DNA of 64,000 nucleotides, taken from the NCBI RefSeq assembly GCF_035046485.1, contig NC_085137.1, positions 38,422,566 through 38,486,565 of the forward strand, in the 5' to 3' direction. The notes below the pieces were generated by a model. That model made no database searches. It saw only the letters and a program-made list of their open reading frames with translations, and was not told the DNA's origin. This document shows, piece by piece, positions 55,587 to 64,000 of the stretch; position 1 is the stretch's first letter; each line of letters begins with the position of its first letter. The DNA is from Aedes albopictus. Lineage: Eukaryota > Arthropoda > Insecta > Diptera > Culicidae. The position numbers and the translations under genes are program-made.

Positions 55587-56032
55587 CACACAGCAAAAAA
55601 AATCTTGTAATATCACATCATTTCCGCTGCACATCAGTCGCGTCGTAAAAGTGATGTACAGATTACATCTCTTCCACGCAGCTAATTAGCCGCCGCAGCT
55701 TGACAGAGGGTCTAGCAATCGCTAGAATCGGAACGATAGATGAATCATATATAAGTAAAATATTGGCATGGATTCGTACACAGATCCGTTGATTGCGAGG
55801 CATATCCCTTACCTCTCGGCTATTTCACCGAGTTAGAAGGTAGGTGATAAATATGATACTGCTTCTAGGTATGTGCTGAAATGGGGTTGTTGATACTTTC
55901 CATTGCCAAACAGGGTTTACATGGTGAGTGTGATAAATGTTGGAAAACGATGTAACCAAATGAAATTACGTTAAAAAATGGATACATCGCCAGAAATTAC
56001 GCGCCTGGAAATTACAAAATTATTTGCTGTGC
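55587..56032 (-). mobile_element. 445-bp TIR element with tRNA-like core, right (inverted) copy
   Basis: Nearly identical reverse complement of 54728-55172; I noticed only a handful of differences. The tRNA-like segment is at about 55772-55836 on the minus strand. The pair encloses about 415 bp. Confidence 0.8.
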
Positions 56033-56184
56033 AGAAAGAGAGAAACGACTTGAGAGGAAATCAAACAGAAACGCGGAGAGTTAGTAGAAATTGAAACCTC
56101 TGAAGAAATTTACGAAGAAACTTGTTGTGTAAAAAGTTACAGAAACAACCTCAAAAGAATTCCATTTTCTCACAAAACAAGGAC

Positions 56185-56266
56185 CGCAGTCGGTAGGATT
56201 CGAACCTACGCTCCCAGAGGGAATCTGATTTCTAGTCAGACGCCTTAACCGCTCGGCCACGACTGC
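56185..56266 (-). tRNA. tRNA-Ser (AGA)
   Basis: 82 nt. Acceptor GCAGTCG/CGACTGC, anticodon stem TCTGA/TCAGA with loop CTAGAAA, long variable arm (CCCTCTGGG), T arm TAGG-TTCGAAT-CCTA. The long variable arm is diagnostic for the Ser class. TTTT follows on the transcribed strand. Confidence 0.95.
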
Positions 56267-56316
56267 AACTTGTAGGACTGAAAATATAATCGCATATTGC
56301 GTATTTTATACATAAT

Positions 56317-56407
56317 TCTTCATGACACCACGAAACCTAACTTCCAAATTTTAAATGACCAGAGAACTATCAAACATTTCGAACGTTAGGTTTGGTGGTG
56401 TTATAAA
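56317..56407. mobile_element. Internally deleted copy of the tRNA-flanking MITE family
   Basis: Left half ATTCTTCATGACACCACG, with AACCTAACTT, and right half ACGTTAGGTTTGGTGGTGTT remain. The centre is lost. Confidence 0.65.
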
Positions 56408-56719
56408 AAATGCGTTCCACATAAAGACAATGATTTTTCTAAAGGGCCTAACTGACTTGATCGGTTTCTCTTCGTCGACTCGCTTTTTTTATGCTAATAA
56501 ATTGATCAAAACAAACAAAATCATTATTCCTTTTGTTTCTAGAGCAAGATGTAGTCGTCGTTTTCGCATTTCAACCAAAAAATCTTTGGAAAACTTAACA
56601 CACTTTCCGTGACAACACAAAGAGAGGATCGATGAAGAGAAATCGAAAATGTCAGTTAGGCCCTAATGAAGAATCAGTGTTGATAAAGTCCAAGGGAAAA
56701 ATTGGCAATGGTTCGCATC

Positions 56720-56724
56720 GCCTT

Positions 56725-56776
<52 letters not shown>

Positions 56777-56793
56777 GAGTCCACCCGGGGGCG
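56720..56793 (+). tRNA. tRNA-Asn (GTT)
   Basis: Same 74-nt sequence as the two copies near 21-22.5 kb. TTTT follows shortly after the 3' end. Confidence 0.96.
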
Positions 56794-56979
56794 AAAATAT
56801 TTTATAGGTAGTTGTAATGATGTGAATAGAGTATCTAAAATCAAAATCGACTGGTACGGTACCTGGATTGGTTGGTGGTGGATCAGTGAGAGAAAATGTC
56901 ACCCACAAACATGTCATGACATTTTTCAATTCTACCATTTTCTGTGCGAATCTCTATCCGTAATTATCAGTCATGCCAT

Positions 56980-57725
56980 GACTGACAATTCTCAGGTCAT
57001 TTTGACATATGTTACATGAGAATGAAAATGATGGCAATAAGGTCGATAAAGTAGAACATATGGTCTGTCTTTTTCGTGCATGTGTGTGATGTGTCAAAAT
57101 TCTTCATTACACTAACAAAGCTAGCCATGAAAATGTTTGACACTTCTCAGGTCATTTTGACAGACCACACACCTTCTCGAAAAAGACGGATCGTATATTC
57201 TACTTTATCGATATTGTTGCCTTCATTTTCATACTCATGTTAAATCTGTCAAAATGATCTGAGAATTGTCAGTCATTTTGAGGTTAGGTTCGTTGCTGTA
57301 ATAAAGAATTCTTCATTACACCAACAAAGCTAGCCAAGAAAATGTTTGACACTTCTGAGGTCATTTTGACAGACTACACACATGCATAAAAAAGACGGAT
57401 CATGTATTCTACTTTAACATGAGCATGAAAAGGACGGCAACAATGTCGATAAAGTAGAATCTATGATCCGTCTTTTTCGTACATGTGTGTGGTCTGTCAA
57501 AATAACCTGAGAAGTGTCAAACATTTTCATGGCTAGCTTTGCTGGTGTAATGAAGAATAAAGAATTCTTTATTACACCAACGAACCTAACCTCAGAATGA
57601 CTGACAATTCACAGGTCATTTTGACAGATGCAATATGAACAAGAAAAGGACGGCAACACGATCGATAAAGTAGAATATATGATCCGTATTCTGTCAAACA
57701 TTTTCATGGCTATATGATAATTGAA
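56980..57725. mobile_element. Cluster of tRNA-flanking MITE copies
   Basis: At least three complete or partial copies in series, in both orientations. The marks are CAGGTCATTTTGACAG, GATCGATAAAGTAGAA, GACGGATC and GCTAGCTTTGTTGGTGTAAT. Junctions near 57108, 57310 and 57560 show ATTCTTTATTACACCAACG directly after the previous copy's AATGAAGAAT, so the copies are end to end or nested. Confidence 0.75.
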
Positions 57726-58009
57726 TTTTATTGGCTTTTCTCGGTGAACGTAATACTACTCAAAGAAGGAGGGAGTAACGAAAGTAATGAAAGAAACGGT
57801 GGATAGAATCGCAAGTGTGCGACGAGAGAAATTGAATAGAAGTTGAAAATTAACAGAGGGCCATAATTGAACAACACAATCACAACGACGACCCCTTTGC
57901 CTAACGTCCTGGGTTTGAACGGCTAGGTACTAGTAGTTTGATGATGACTACTAGCCCTAGACAGGCAAAAAGATCGTGGTTGTGATCTGTTAAATGTTGT
58001 TCGGCTTTG
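57726..58009. other. No gene seen; short hairpin
   Basis: Contains a small palindrome (GTACTAGTAGTTTGATGATG then ACTACTAG) near 57926-57955. Nothing else. Confidence 0.4.
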
Positions 58010-58110
58010 CTTTTTTTCATGGCTAGCTTTGTTGGTGTAATGAAGAATTACCTGAGAGGTGTCAAACATTTTCATGGCTAGCTTTGTTAGTGTAATGAAG
58101 AATTCAAGCA
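58010..58110. mobile_element. Terminal pieces of the tRNA-flanking MITE family
   Basis: Two successive right ends (GCTAGCTTTGTTGGTGTAAT and GCTAGCTTTGTTAGTGTAAT, then GAAGAATT) about 60 bp apart, 50 bp before tRNA-Lys. Confidence 0.7.
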
Positions 58111-58160
58111 AATTAGTAAAGAAAAAACAAGTATTTAACACTATTCACCACGATGCACAA

Positions 58161-58233
58161 GCCCGGCTAGCTCAGTCGGTAGAGCATGAGACTCTTAATC
58201 TCAGGGTCGTGGGTTCGAGCCCCACGTTGGGCG
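58161..58233 (+). tRNA. tRNA-Lys (CTT)
   Basis: Appears identical to the gene at 21070-21142. TTTT follows within about 15 nt. Its 3' end pairs perfectly with the gypsy primer binding site at 16849-16866. Confidence 0.96.
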
Positions 58234-58629
58234 CTGATTTATTTTACGCATCAGTTTTACAAACTGATACTTAGCGAAGGAGAAAAAATGAATGGTACCT
58301 AATCTCTTAATTAAGATTTTCAGAAGATTTATTTATTTGAGACACGGTGTCAAATATTTGACAAGGAATGAACACATCTTTTTTGACACTAGAAAATTGG
58401 ATCGAATCAATCCAAATGTTTGAACACTGATTTATTTTTGCTCAAACATTTGACTTTGAGTACACACTAGCATCATAAATCCCTTATCAATCGAATTGAA
58501 AATTTTTTCAAACAGAGATATTCTAAATTTTTAAATGATTTACACATCTGTGGAACATAACGACACGAATGAATAAAACCACTCTCACCTTCACCTTCAC
58601 CTTCAACCTTCAAGTCAGTCATTCAATTA
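58234..58629. other. No gene seen
   Basis: AT-rich, with a repeated CAAATRTTTGA word and a short CTTCACCTTCACCTTC run near 58592-58610. Confidence 0.4.
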
Positions 58630-58825
58630 GGGTACACCGGGGCAAGTTGAAACGGGTGAGGCAAGATGAAACACGAAGTTTTGAAACAGATTTCAATACA
58701 ATTTGGTAATTTATCCTTCGTTAAAAGATTGTTTGAATCAACAACTATGCGTAATGCGATTAAACTGTTTATCATCATTTGCTGTTTCATCTTGCCCCAT
58801 CCGTTTCAACTTGCCCCGGTGTACC
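58630..58825. mobile_element. Small TIR element with GGGGCAAGTTGAAACGG termini
   Basis: GGGTACACCGGGGCAAGTTG at the left and its inverted match (CAACTTGCCCCGGTGTACC) at the right. A second conserved word GGCAAGATGAAACA lies inside each end. TTA or TA outside. About 200 bp, non-coding. It ends 50 bp from the initiator tRNA gene. Confidence 0.8.
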
Positions 58826-58875
58826 TTAAATTTTCAGAGCAATACACTTCATCCGACGTCATAAAAAAATCGAGT

Positions 58876-58947
58876 TAGCAGAGCGTAGTTTCGATCTACG
58901 GACCTCTGGGTTATGGGCCCAGCACGCTTCCACTGCGCCACTCTGCT
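58876..58947 (-). tRNA. Initiator tRNA-Met (CAT)
   Basis: 72 nt. Acceptor AGCAGAG/CTCTGCT with first pair A-T, anticodon stem CTGGG/CCCAG, loop CCCATAA, T loop ATCGAAA. The A1-U72 pair, three G-C pairs in the anticodon stem and AUCGAAA loop identify the eukaryotic initiator. T7 follows on the transcribed strand. Confidence 0.96.
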
Positions 58948-60084
58948 CAGTTGAAATCACTTTCTGTTACAGCCATACAGATTCTACAGCCGAATCCGGC
59001 GATTTCTCAGCTCTAAAACGAAAATCGACAACGTTCACTGCTCGACTAACAAAATACCCCTACATACACGCGTACACATGTGTACAAAAGTAGGTAGACG
59101 GAAAGCAACCCCCCTGAACGAACGAACGAACGCCAGAAAAGCAAAGCGAAGGGGCTCGTACTCACAAGCAAAACGCAAAAATAAAATCGATGCGATGATG
59201 ATGATGGAAGCAGGCTTCCGAAGAACACACACACCGAAACGAAGGAAACACGAGACTTTTGCGCCACCACAGCTAGAAACGAGCCGACCGAACGCCGAGA
59301 GGGGTTGAATAAATTTGTGCGCTCCTCTGATGGGTTGCAGACCAGACGTGCTTTGAACTGGGATGGGAGACGACGAAAAAAAATCAACATAACCTCAAAT
59401 AAGCGTTTGAACACTCGGTAGATCAGCAAGGAACGAACGAGTCCACAGAGTGGTGGAAGTGCTCGAATGTAGGTTGATTTGATACGGAACGAACGACGAC
59501 GAAAACGACCGTCTTGGACGACGGTGATAGGAGTTGATGACGCAATCCGGTGTCACTGCTCGTTTTCGGCTCTCCACTCCACCACACACCACTAGCAGCT
59601 GATGGAGTGAGTGTTGATAAGGCGATCATCACCATCGCATCGCCGAGTCGGTTTAGTTTTGAATTGAAATGGCAAAATGACGAAGGTGGGTGGGTGGATG
59701 TACGATTATCGAAGTCAAGTTCACCGACACATCGTCAGTCGTAGGTATCGTTCGAATCGAACATTGCGCTTTCGATTTCTTGGATTAGTCAGTCACTGAC
59801 TGACTGGAGTGTCGTTGAATGAGTAGCATGACGAATAGAGGGTGACACCAGCCAGCAAGTGCATAAATTTGCAACTTTAATATTAATCGATTGCTCAGAG
59901 CTCTGTCAGGGTTGGGATTAAGATGACTGAATGTGATGCAATCGTTTTTGGGAGATGAGGTAGATTGATGATTCATCGGAAAATTTTGTTTTAGGTCTGT
60001 ATATTTTAAAATTCGTGGGTGATACAATTCTAGACCGCTGTTATAAGGGTTACCTTATTCTAGTCCAATACCAAAGAAGGTACA
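58948..60084. other. No gene seen
   Basis: Low-repeat sequence with a short (GAAC)n-like run near 59115-59130. Overlapping frames on both strands have no recognisable domain. A weak resemblance to the 3' part of 5S rRNA at about 59330-59373 is not enough for a call. Confidence 0.4.
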
Positions 60085-60865
60085 CCCGAGCAAAGGCGGA
60101 TAACAAAATGATAACAAGTTCTGTTACCTGGTTATCATTCGTTTGATAATTGAGTTTGTTATCATTTAGGTTGAATTAAGAGCCAACATAACAAAAATGG
60201 TAACTCAAATTTACTCCACGAATACCAAAATGATAAGAAGTTAAGTTATCATTGAGTTCAAGTTGATAACTAATTGTGTTATACAATATTTTATTCAAAA
60301 TTACATTTAGTTATCAACATGAAAAAATACAGCTGATTGATAACAGGTTTTGTTATCATTAAGTTATCATTCCGAGCTATTTTATCGACGAAAATAGTAA
60401 AAATCTACTTTATCGACATGGCCAGCAGTTGAAAAAAGTTTCTTATAACTATAACCCATGTTTTCAACTATTGCGCGAAGTGGGTCTCGAACCCTGATCG
60501 AGTGATTATCGATCGCAGCCGATAGCCCCTATACCAACGGGACTCAGTGAGAGGGAGAGTGGTTGAAGGCTACGCTTTCGTACTGCAGTCGCATTGAAGA
60601 TGGAAAGCGGAATCTATTTTTAGATTCGAGGTCCACCCTCAGTTCTGGAAAAGATTTGAAATGTGCGTTTGAAACTGATAACATATTTTGTTATTATTTA
60701 GTATTTTTATGTTATCGTGGTAGATCAACATTATTGGTAACTAAATTTGTTATCATGTCATTATCATCAATTGGAAAAGATGATAACAAAAATAACAAGA
60801 TGATAATACCGATAACATAGTTTATTATCAAAGTGATATTACTTAGTTATCCGCCTTTGCTCGGG
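60085..60865. mobile_element. TIR element with tRNA-like core and GATAACAAAATGATAAC sub-repeats
   Basis: The left end CCCGAGCAAAGGCGGATAAC is inverted exactly at 60846-60865. The arms are filled with variants of GATAAC and TTATCATT, inverted about the centre. A tRNA-like segment lies at 60474-60548 (minus). No coding frame. Confidence 0.8.
60474..60548 (-). other. tRNA-like segment of the TIR element
   Basis: On the minus strand CCCGTTGGTATAGGGGCTAT resembles the D-arm/A-box region and GGGTTCGAGACCC a B box with one mismatch, spaced as in a tRNA. No clean acceptor stem. It differs in sequence from the other two tRNA-like modules. Confidence 0.6.
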
Positions 60866-61232
60866 CAACTATTGAGGATTAGGACCAATTCGATTCATAG
60901 TTGACAGTACACTCTCGTCCAGTACAGACGTGTTTCAGCTCTTAGCTTTTGCTCCGTAGTAGCCTATTGTTTTAGCCTACGTGCTTTGTTCGCGCTTTGA
61001 TCGTAGCTCATTGTTGAACCGCCATAGCGTTTTTATCCCAACGTGGGCCCACACACGTGATTTCAGAGGTGTAAATTTTTATTGGCCGGGTTTTGCCGCA
61101 TTTCTTCTTCGGTGTACGCGTTCGATTTTAGTCGGACATATTCATAAACTCTAGTTTTCGGTTTTCGTTAAGTTTGAGACCCACACAACTAGGTGTATAG
61201 CTGCAAGCAACGTGTTTTTCCGTCTCGCCAGC

Positions 61233-62915
61233 ATGGCGCTGGCGAACGGGTTTGCCCCTCATTTCGGGGACCCAGGCGGGTCCGGAGGTGGAAGCCCGAC
61301 GAACCTGTTTAACGGTGAGTATACAGGACGACGATTGCCAGACTTCATGGATCGCGATGGAACCTCAGGACCACTCCAAATTCTAAGAATGCAAGCTGTC
61401 AACGGTTCACTACCAAACGACCCGTTTCTTCTGCGGCTATCCGTCGAGAAATGTATTGGAGGACCAATCGCTGGAGCATACAAAGAGAACAAAGGGCTCT
61501 CTTATGTCCTTAAAGTACGGAGCCACGTGCAATTCAAACGTCTTCTGAAAATGGCACAGTTGAACGACGGCACAGCGATCCAAATCTCCGAACACCCGCA
61601 GCTGAACCAGTCTAAATGTGTTGTTTCTAACTACGATTCGATCGGACTCTCCGATGACTATCTCCGAACACAACTGTCGAACCAAGGCGTGAAAGACATT
61701 CGACGGATTAAGAGGAAAACTGCTGAAGGCAATTGGGAAAATACTTCTACCATAATTCTCACCATAGCCGGCACAGTAATCCCACCGCATATAGATTTCG
61801 GCTGGTCTCGCTGCAAAACTAGAAATTTCTATCCATCGCCTATGCTATGTTACCGGTGTTGGGAATACGGCCATACAGGTAAGCGATGCCCACAGCCTTT
61901 TCGTGTGTGTGGCAAATGTAGTAAGGTTCATCCCGAAGACAAGATTGCCCGCGCCATTGAAACTCCAGAAGAGACGAATGCTATAGCTGACTCACCGAAA
62001 GACCGCCCATCGTGCACCAACACTCAATTTTGCAAGGTTTGCCAGGTGGACGATCATGCAGTCTCAAGCCGAAAATGTCCCACGTATCTGAGAGAAGTCG
62101 AAATCCAACATATTCGAGTGGACATGGGAATATCTTATCCCCAAGCACGACGAGAGTTTGAGAGCCGACATGGTATCAACAACAGCAATCAGTCCTATGC
62201 AGGGGTCGTTACTTCCAGCAAAGATAAAGAAGTTGAAAATCTAGTGGCTACGGTTAAACAATTGCAAGCTGACGCCAAACTGAAGGACCAACGTATCGCA
62301 GAAATGGAGAAAAGTCTTCAAAACCGCAATGTCGGCGACCGGATAGACACGGTCCAAAAACACGGAACCATTGAAGAACTCGTACGTAAAGTTTCTGAAC
62401 TCTCAGCAACGGTTTTGAGACTAGAGAAAGCCCTGGCAACGAAAGATGTAGAGATTGCAAAACTCCGAGCACGAAAACCCAGCTTCGAATGTCAAGACAG
62501 TAACTCTGTGGTCTTCATACCGGAGACACCAGCTACTCCCAACTCTCCAAATCGCTATACTGACACCCTGCTTGCCGAACAAGAAGTAACCGACTCCATA
62601 GTAACGGACCCATGCGCAGAATGGTTCACTACAAAGAATCAAAATGAGTCAAATCCCACCAGAAATGGAAGGGGTAGGCGAAAGAAACAAGAAGAATACA
62701 TCGAACATGACGATGATGGATCCGACGCAAGTATGAGTACCGCTCGCTCTGGAGCCTCAGGAGACACGGCGGCTTCAGGGGACACCCGTTCAACAAGTAC
62801 GACAAAACGAAACCACCCCAAAGCTTCCAATAGCAGTGACTCTCAAACCCTCTCTCCAAAGGCCAAGAGAAAACCAAGTAGTCGCAAGACACGCGGGAGG
62901 AGTACAAAAAAGTAA
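61233..62915 (+). CDS. Non-LTR retrotransposon ORF1 protein (Gag-like, CCHC fingers)
   Basis: 560 residues from the ATG at 61233; the frame is open a little upstream without an ATG. The N-terminal ~200 residues hold an RNA-recognition-like region. Then come CCHC-type fingers: CYRCWEYGHTGKRC at 206-219, a CGKC half-knuckle near 226, and CKVCQVDDHAVSSRKC near 267-282. A heptad-rich coiled coil (about 335-425) follows. A Ser/Thr-rich low-complexity tail ends in a strongly basic stretch (RKTRGRSTKK) that could be a nuclear localisation signal. It should bind element RNA and form the RNP. Unusually the coiled coil lies C-terminal to the fingers. Confidence 0.88.
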   Translation: MALANGFAPHFGDPGGSGGGSPTNLFNGEYTGRRLPDFMDRDGTSGPLQILRMQAVNGSLPNDPFLLRLSVEKCIGGPIAGAYKENKGLSYVLKVRSHVQFKRLLKMAQLNDGTAIQISEHPQLNQSKCVVSNYDSIGLSDDYLRTQLSNQGVKDIRRIKRKTAEGNWENTSTIILTIAGTVIPPHIDFGWSRCKTRNFYPSPMLCYRCWEYGHTGKRCPQPFRVCGKCSKVHPEDKIARAIETPEETNAIADSPKDRPSCTNTQFCKVCQVDDHAVSSRKCPTYLREVEIQHIRVDMGISYPQARREFESRHGINNSNQSYAGVVTSSKDKEVENLVATVKQLQADAKLKDQRIAEMEKSLQNRNVGDRIDTVQKHGTIEELVRKVSELSATVLRLEKALATKDVEIAKLRARKPSFECQDSNSVVFIPETPATPNSPNRYTDTLLAEQEVTDSIVTDPCAEWFTTKNQNESNPTRNGRGRRKKQEEYIEHDDDGSDASMSTARSGASGDTAASGDTRSTSTTKRNHPKASNSSDSQTLSPKAKRKPSSRKTRGRSTKK

Positions 62916-63022
62916 ACCATATGCAGTTGTTCAGTCCTCCACATTAACATTCGACAACCTGTACAGTAATCGGTAACCTCACCATCTTCGATCCTAACTT
63001 AACAAACGAAGATTGCAAAAAC

Positions 63023-64000
63023 ATGGAGTCGACTGAACAAACTTGTAGATCCAACAGGCTAACACCCACGCAAGACCATAACAACTCTCCGAAAAGATAT
63101 CCAACCAGAAATCATAAACCTACACGATTCAGATCCAACACCTCAATACCATCACTCGAAACTCCCAGCTACTTCCCACCACTTGGTCCGGAAACAACAA
63201 GTTGTAATCTGTACGATCTGCTTCACAAAACACGCTACGGAAACACTGCCGTCATAGTGCCAGGTCCGTCGGGCCTCACCAGAAAATCTAACCGGAAACC
63301 TCGTTCAGCCGAAGTTAAACAGCCAACCATAGACAGCCAGCAACTAGTACACACCGCTCCGTTATCTTTGGACCCCAACCCGGGACCCATCGTATCAACC
63401 CCGCCTGATGTGGATATTATAACAAGTTTGCCCATCAACAATCATGTAAGTTACTCTTTTCCTTATTCCGCAGTGAGTGACGGACAGCCTCACTATCCTT
63501 ACGAGCCTGTAATAAACCCTACTAACAAATATAATCTACTTTTACCTCCGCCACCTCGGTCCCTAGTACCTACATCTGTGATGTCCCCAGAAAGGATTAG
63601 ACTAGACTCAAAGTCAAAAAAACAAAGCACCTTTGCTTTGCAATGGAATCTAAATGGTTTTATTAATAATCTTCCTGATCTTGAGCAGCTGGTACGGGAC
63701 GAACAACCCGCACTAATAGCTCTCCAAGAAATACATAAAGTCACCCCCTTAATAATGAATAATACTCTAGGTAAAAAATACAAATGGACTTCCAAAGTCG
63801 GAACAAATATCTACCATTCAGCGGCACTCGGAGTTGCGGCGGAACTTCCGCACTCAGTAATTCAACTAGATACCGATCTCCCCATCGTTGCCGTCCGTTT
63901 GTCTTGGCCGTTTCCGGTTTCAGTAGCCTCTTTCTATATACCAAACGGAAAGATACCGGATTTACGCAACCAAATGACAGAAGTAATAAAAAAACTTCCG
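63023..64000 (+). CDS. Non-LTR retrotransposon ORF2, N-terminal part (APE endonuclease), partial
   Basis: Open for 326 codons from the ATG at 63023 to the window edge; the frame's upstream stop is at 62945-62947. The first ~200 residues are Pro/Ser/Thr/Asn-rich with no known domain. The endonuclease begins about residue 204 with LQWNLNGFINNLPDLEQL. LIALQEIHK carries the catalytic Glu, and AALGVAAEL and VASFYIPNGK follow, all matching APE-type LINE endonucleases. The reverse transcriptase should lie beyond 64000. The N-terminal extension contains an NPGP motif (see next entry). Confidence 0.88.
   Translation, partial: MESTEQTCRSNRLTPTQDHNNSPKRYPTRNHKPTRFRSNTSIPSLETPSYFPPLGPETTSCNLYDLLHKTRYGNTAVIVPGPSGLTRKSNRKPRSAEVKQPTIDSQQLVHTAPLSLDPNPGPIVSTPPDVDIITSLPINNHVSYSFPYSAVSDGQPHYPYEPVINPTNKYNLLLPPPPRSLVPTSVMSPERIRLDSKSKKQSTFALQWNLNGFINNLPDLEQLVRDEQPALIALQEIHKVTPLIMNNTLGKKYKWTSKVGTNIYHSAALGVAAELPHSVIQLDTDLPIVAVRLSWPFPVSVASFYIPNGKIPDLRNQMTEVIKKLP
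63377..63388 (+). other. NPGP motif, possible degenerate 2A-like site in ORF2
   Basis: Residues 119-122 of ORF2 read N-P-G-P, preceded by SLDP. The 2A ribosome-skipping consensus is D-V/I-E-x-N-P-G-P. Here the first Asp is Ser and Glu is Asp, so the match is partial. 2A sequences are known near the N terminus of some non-LTR elements (trypanosome ingi/L1Tc type). Activity is uncertain. Confidence 0.3.

Larger units (their letters stand above)
60870..64000 (+). mobile_element. Non-LTR retrotransposon, 5' part (I/Jockey/Loa-like), runs off window
   Basis: A 5' untranslated region of about 300-350 bp, complete ORF1 (61233-62915), a 107-nt spacer, and ORF2 from 63023 to the window end with an APE-type endonuclease. 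The exact 5' tip is not resolved (60870-60960). The layout of CCHC-finger ORF1 followed by endonuclease-first ORF2 fits I, Jockey or Loa-group elements. Both frames are intact, so it may be a young copy. Confidence 0.85.

Noticed and set aside
58059..58274. 71-codon open frame over tRNA-Lys
   Set aside because: Its recognisable peptide (AQSVEHETLNLRVVGSSPTL) is the translation of the tRNA gene, a well-known annotation artefact.
59330..59373. Resemblance to the 3' part of 5S rRNA (ACTGGGATGGGAGACG)
   Set aside because: Only about 25 nt match loosely and the rest of the molecule is absent. It could be a decayed 5S-derived SINE piece but I cannot support it.

Overview
This 64 kb window looks like repeat-dense chromosomal DNA from a culicine mosquito, most likely Aedes. 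Three things point there: arthropod-type tRNA genes with pol III terminators, a Ty3/gypsy element and two classes of non-LTR element of the kinds common in mosquitoes, and a very high density of short TIR elements and degenerate minisatellites. The species call is inference. I see no intact host protein-coding gene. The long open frames all belong to retrotransposons.

Layout. 1-2.8 kb: a broken reverse transcriptase end, an intron-containing tRNA-Tyr gene and a small TIR element. 2.85-10.7 kb: a 2.46 kb pure TTCTTAA heptamer array next to a long degenerate GGAATTC-type repeat that switches strand near 7.44 kb. 10.7-18.7 kb: a complete Ty3/gypsy retrotransposon on the minus strand with LTRs that appear identical, inserted in a piggyBac-like MITE. 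19.2-22.5 kb: a second LINE fragment, a tRNA cluster (Tyr, Lys, Asn, Asn) and a possible TATA promoter with a non-coding first exon. 22.8-27.2 kb: CACTCCTC-type and CCTGAAACC-type repeats with palindromic MITEs. 28.4-29.3 kb: a foldback/MULE-like element with a 10-bp target duplication. 30-44.5 kb: strand-switching GGAATTC repeats and several nested TIR elements. 44.5-49.1 kb: a giant foldback-like structure whose arms are ~170-bp satellite monomers. 49-56 kb: more repeats, a hAT element nested in another TIR element, and a pair of 445-bp elements in inverted orientation. 56-59 kb: a second tRNA cluster (Ser, Asn, Lys, initiator Met) crowded with one MITE family. 60-64 kb: a TIR element with a tRNA-like core, then the 5' part of an intact-looking non-LTR retrotransposon (complete ORF1, start of ORF2) that runs off the window.

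How parts work together. The gypsy element has TSD, LTRs with a TATA box, a PBS matching tRNA-Lys(CTT), gag, a GGGAAAC -1 frameshift site, pol and a PPT. Its PBS is a perfect complement of the 3' end of the tRNA-Lys genes found in this same window. Two themes deserve a second look. One is the repeated arrangement of short tandem repeats as inverted arms, at unit sizes from ~15 to ~170 bp. The other is tRNA-like pol III modules (A and B boxes) inside three otherwise different TIR elements.
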